From Ruminococcaceae bacterium UBA1438 (lineage in GTDB: Bacteria > Bacillota > Clostridia > Oscillospirales > Acutalibacteraceae), in assembly GCA_002329285.1 (NCBI GenBank), contig DCTO01000052.1, forward strand, positions 1 to 7,860: DNA of 7,860 nt. Reading direction: 5' to 3'. Both the position numbers and the translations under genes were made by a program. Below the pieces are notes generated by a model. The model saw only the letters and a program-made list of their open reading frames with translations, had not been told where the DNA came from and did not search any database. Positions 5,713 through 7,860 of the stretch are shown here, in pieces (positions within the stretch are counted from its first letter, which is position 1; the number at the start of each line of letters is the position of its first letter).

Positions 5713-7797
5713 ATGGCAGTAATAATTAAAGACAATATTTTTGTTCTTGAAACTGAAAACACTCATTATGCCCTTGCAAGCGGAATCAACGGAATTGAGC
5801 ATCTGCACTGGGGCAAGAAATGCAATGTTGAGGATTACGAATATCACGAGCTGCATGAGATGAATTCAAACCATGCGGCGCTGGATTTCTGCAAAACGGA
5901 ATATATCCAGTTTGGCTCAACAATGTATCGCGAGGCTGCGCTGAAATGCACCTTTTTTGACGGTTGCCGCGAAACCGTGCTTGATTTTATCAAAGCTGAA
6001 AAGGACGGCAACACCCTGCGCGTTAAGCTTGAGGACCCGCATTACGGACTAAAGGTTAATCTTGTTTACAAAACCTTTGAGGGCACGGATATCATTGAGC
6101 GCTTCACGGAATTTGAAAACGCCTCAAATAATGATATCGTGCTGGAAAAGGCGGCAAGCGCAGAGTTTAACTTCCCCTCCCTTAAGCCATACTGCATAAC
6201 GAACACTAACGGCAGCTGGGGCGGCGAATTTCTGCGCAGCGGCCATATTCTCAAAAGCGGCTCGCTTGTTTATGAATCAAGAAAGGGCACGACGGGGCAT
6301 CACCACCTGCCCGCAATCATTGCTTCAAGAAACGCAACAGAGGAATTCGGCGAGGTTTTCTTTGCCGTGCTTGCAAGCGTTGGCAATTTCAAGGTTAGCG
6401 TAACAAGGGATTTCACCGATAAAACCAGGGGCATCATCGGCGTTAATGAATTTGATTTTTCAAAAACTCTTAAGCCCGGCGATAAATCAAGAACCCCCTC
6501 TGTTTACTGCGGCTATGCAAACGGTTTTTGTGAAATGAGCAATATGCTTTCCCGCTTCACTATTAATGAGCTTTTGCCCAAGGAATTTGCGCAAAAGGAG
6601 CTACCCGTGCTTTATAACAGCTGGGAGGCAACCGGCTTTGACGTTAACGAAACCGGCCAGCTTGCCCTTGCAAAGAAGGCGGCAAAAATCGGCTGTGAGC
6701 TTTTCGTTATGGATGACGGCTGGTTTGGCGAGAGAAACAATGACCGCGCAGGTCTTGGCGACTGGTTTGTTAACCGCATTAAATTCCCGAACGGCTTGAA
6801 GCCGCTGATTGACGGCGTTAACGAGCTTGGCATGGATTTCGGCCTTTGGGTTGAGCCTGAAATGGTTAACCCCGATTCCGATTTATACAGAAAGCATCCC
6901 GAATGGGCTTATCATTATGACACCCGCGAGCCAAGCCTGCTGCGCAATCAGCTTGTGCTTAATATGACAAAGCCGAAGGTTTTTGATTACCTGCTTAACA
7001 GGCTTGATGAGATCTTATCCGAATATAACATCAAATACATCAAATGGGATATGAACCGCCCGCTTTCCGAAATCGGCGCAGAGAATCTTGAAAACCCGAA
7101 GGAAATCTGGCAGAGGCACACTAAGGCAGTTTATGACATCGTTGATATTCTGCGCGAGCGCCACCCCGATGTTCAGTTTGAGGCATGCTCCAGCGGCGGC
7201 GGTAGAGCTGATCTTGGAGCGCTTTCACACTTTGATATGTGCTGGACTTCAGATAACACTGACCCCGTTGACCGCCTTGAAATTCAACACGGATACAGCC
7301 TTATTTATCCAATCAAATGCATGCGCGCCTGGGTTACGGACGCCAATAAGGACCAGCGCCCGATAACAACGGATTTCCGCTTTAACGTTTCAATGCAGGG
7401 CTCGCTTTCAATCGGCTCCAATCTGCTGAATTTGAGCGATAAGGAGCTTGATAAATACGCTTATTACATTGAGCTTTACAAGAAAATCCGCCGCACGGTT
7501 CAATTTGGCAATCTTTACAGGCTTCGCAATTTCAAGGAGGATAAAATTTACTTTAACGGCTATGTTAATGAGGATAAATCCCAGGCGGTTTATTTCTCCT
7601 GCACAAATGCAAATTCAACATTTGGCAGATTTTTCGTTAACGTGCGCTTTCTCGGCCTTGATGAAAACGCAACATATCACATGAAATCCGAATGGAGAGA
7701 GATGACGAAGAGCGGAGCTTATTTTGCAAACGTGGGTATTGAATTTGATTACAGCAAGCCGCTTGAAAGCGAAATCTTTCTGCTTGAAAAGGTTTAA
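5713..7797 (+). CDS. alpha-galactosidase, glycoside hydrolase family 36
   Basis: The 694-residue product is a GH36 alpha-galactosidase that releases terminal alpha-1,6-galactose from melibiose, raffinose or stachyose with retention of configuration. The N-terminal beta-sandwich domain (about 1-285) precedes a TIM barrel opened by LPVLYNSWEATGFDVNE (297-313). Substrate-pocket motif VMDDGWFGERN (332-342), WVEPEMVNPDSDLY (389-402), the nucleophile Asp446 in KYIKWDMNRP (441-450), EACSSGGGR (490-498) and the acid/base Asp514 in CWTSDNTDP (510-518) are all intact. A C-terminal beta domain (about 615-694) completes the usual length of 700-730. No signal peptide is present, so it acts in the cytoplasm on imported oligosaccharides. 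It is divergent from zapA and has its own promoter and a GGGAG site 9 nt before ATG. No sugar transporter or regulator is visible. Raffinose- versus melibiose-type preference cannot be read from the sequence. Confidence 0.95.
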   Translation: MAVIIKDNIFVLETENTHYALASGINGIEHLHWGKKCNVEDYEYHELHEMNSNHAALDFCKTEYIQFGSTMYREAALKCTFFDGCRETVLDFIKAEKDGNTLRVKLEDPHYGLKVNLVYKTFEGTDIIERFTEFENASNNDIVLEKAASAEFNFPSLKPYCITNTNGSWGGEFLRSGHILKSGSLVYESRKGTTGHHHLPAIIASRNATEEFGEVFFAVLASVGNFKVSVTRDFTDKTRGIIGVNEFDFSKTLKPGDKSRTPSVYCGYANGFCEMSNMLSRFTINELLPKEFAQKELPVLYNSWEATGFDVNETGQLALAKKAAKIGCELFVMDDGWFGERNNDRAGLGDWFVNRIKFPNGLKPLIDGVNELGMDFGLWVEPEMVNPDSDLYRKHPEWAYHYDTREPSLLRNQLVLNMTKPKVFDYLLNRLDEILSEYNIKYIKWDMNRPLSEIGAENLENPKEIWQRHTKAVYDIVDILRERHPDVQFEACSSGGGRADLGALSHFDMCWTSDNTDPVDRLEIQHGYSLIYPIKCMRAWVTDANKDQRPITTDFRFNVSMQGSLSIGSNLLNLSDKELDKYAYYIELYKKIRRTVQFGNLYRLRNFKEDKIYFNGYVNEDKSQAVYFSCTNANSTFGRFFVNVRFLGLDENATYHMKSEWREMTKSGAYFANVGIEFDYSKPLESEIFLLEKV

Positions 7798-7860
7798 TCA
7801 GAATTTGAAAACAATAAACAAAAGCAGCCGCAGATCATGAACTGCCCCAGATTGTGCAGA
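7798..7860 (+). other. downstream edge, no terminator; unresolved
   Basis: The 63 nt after the alpha-galactosidase stop contain no intrinsic terminator, so its transcript may continue. An ATG at 7837 opens a frame reading MNCPRLCR to the window edge. The C-P-R-x-C pattern resembles the start of some PflA-like radical SAM proteins, but there is no ribosome binding site upstream and only eight codons are visible. This is too little to call a gene. Confidence 0.2.

Noticed and set aside
1..7860. CRISPR arrays, insertion sequences, tRNA or rRNA genes, attachment sites
   Set aside because: No regularly spaced repeats, transposase motifs, cloverleaf-like or rRNA-like sequence were seen on either strand.

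Overview
The window looks like a chromosomal segment of a low-to-moderate GC Gram-positive anaerobe, most likely a gut-type member of the Clostridia (my guess is Oscillospirales/Ruminococcaceae-like). This is inferred from strong AGGAGG-type ribosome binding sites, TTGACA/TATAAT promoters with extended -10 elements, the DUF3048 (YerB-type) protein, the ZapA–U32–Maf gene string and the cytoplasmic GH36 alpha-galactosidase. No taxonomic marker gene is present, so this is a family-level impression only.

Layout. At the left edge is what may be the last 12 codons of an upstream gene. It is followed on the + strand by a DUF3048 protein anchored by one membrane helix (54-1469). Two back-to-back intrinsic terminators (1482-1513 and 1527-1560) separate it from a convergent minus-strand block. 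That block reads right to left: zapA (5561 down to 5211), a U32-family protein resembling the 23S rRNA hydroxylase RlhA (5195-3189), maf (3189-2644) and, after a 200-bp AT-rich gap with its own promoter and two dyad structures, a PHP-domain phosphoesterase (2443-1559). zapA, the U32 gene and maf are tightly packed (15-nt gap, then a 1-nt TAATG stop/start overlap) and look like one operon driven by a strong promoter at 5649-5621. Divergent from zapA, a GH36 alpha-galactosidase gene (5713-7797, +) starts from a promoter whose -35 box overlaps the zapA -35 box almost completely.

How it works together. The minus-strand genes are housekeeping: Z-ring assembly (ZapA), tRNA/rRNA modification chemistry of the U32 type, removal of non-canonical nucleotides or a septation role (Maf), and nucleotide or RNA-end phosphoester hydrolysis (PHP). 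The DUF3048 protein is an envelope protein of unknown function. The alpha-galactosidase is the only clearly accessory metabolic gene; it has no signal peptide, so it should act on imported raffinose- or melibiose-type sugars, but no transporter or regulator is in the window.

I found no mobile element, CRISPR array, RNA gene or defence-like system, and no convincing undescribed system. The most interesting points are regulatory: the overlapping divergent promoters, a long dyad in the leader of the PHP gene, a hairpin starting just after the maf stop codon, and a small dyad at the start of the alpha-galactosidase transcript. At protein level, the DUF3048 protein has an unusual acidic cytoplasmic arm and the U32 protein has a second four-cysteine cluster.
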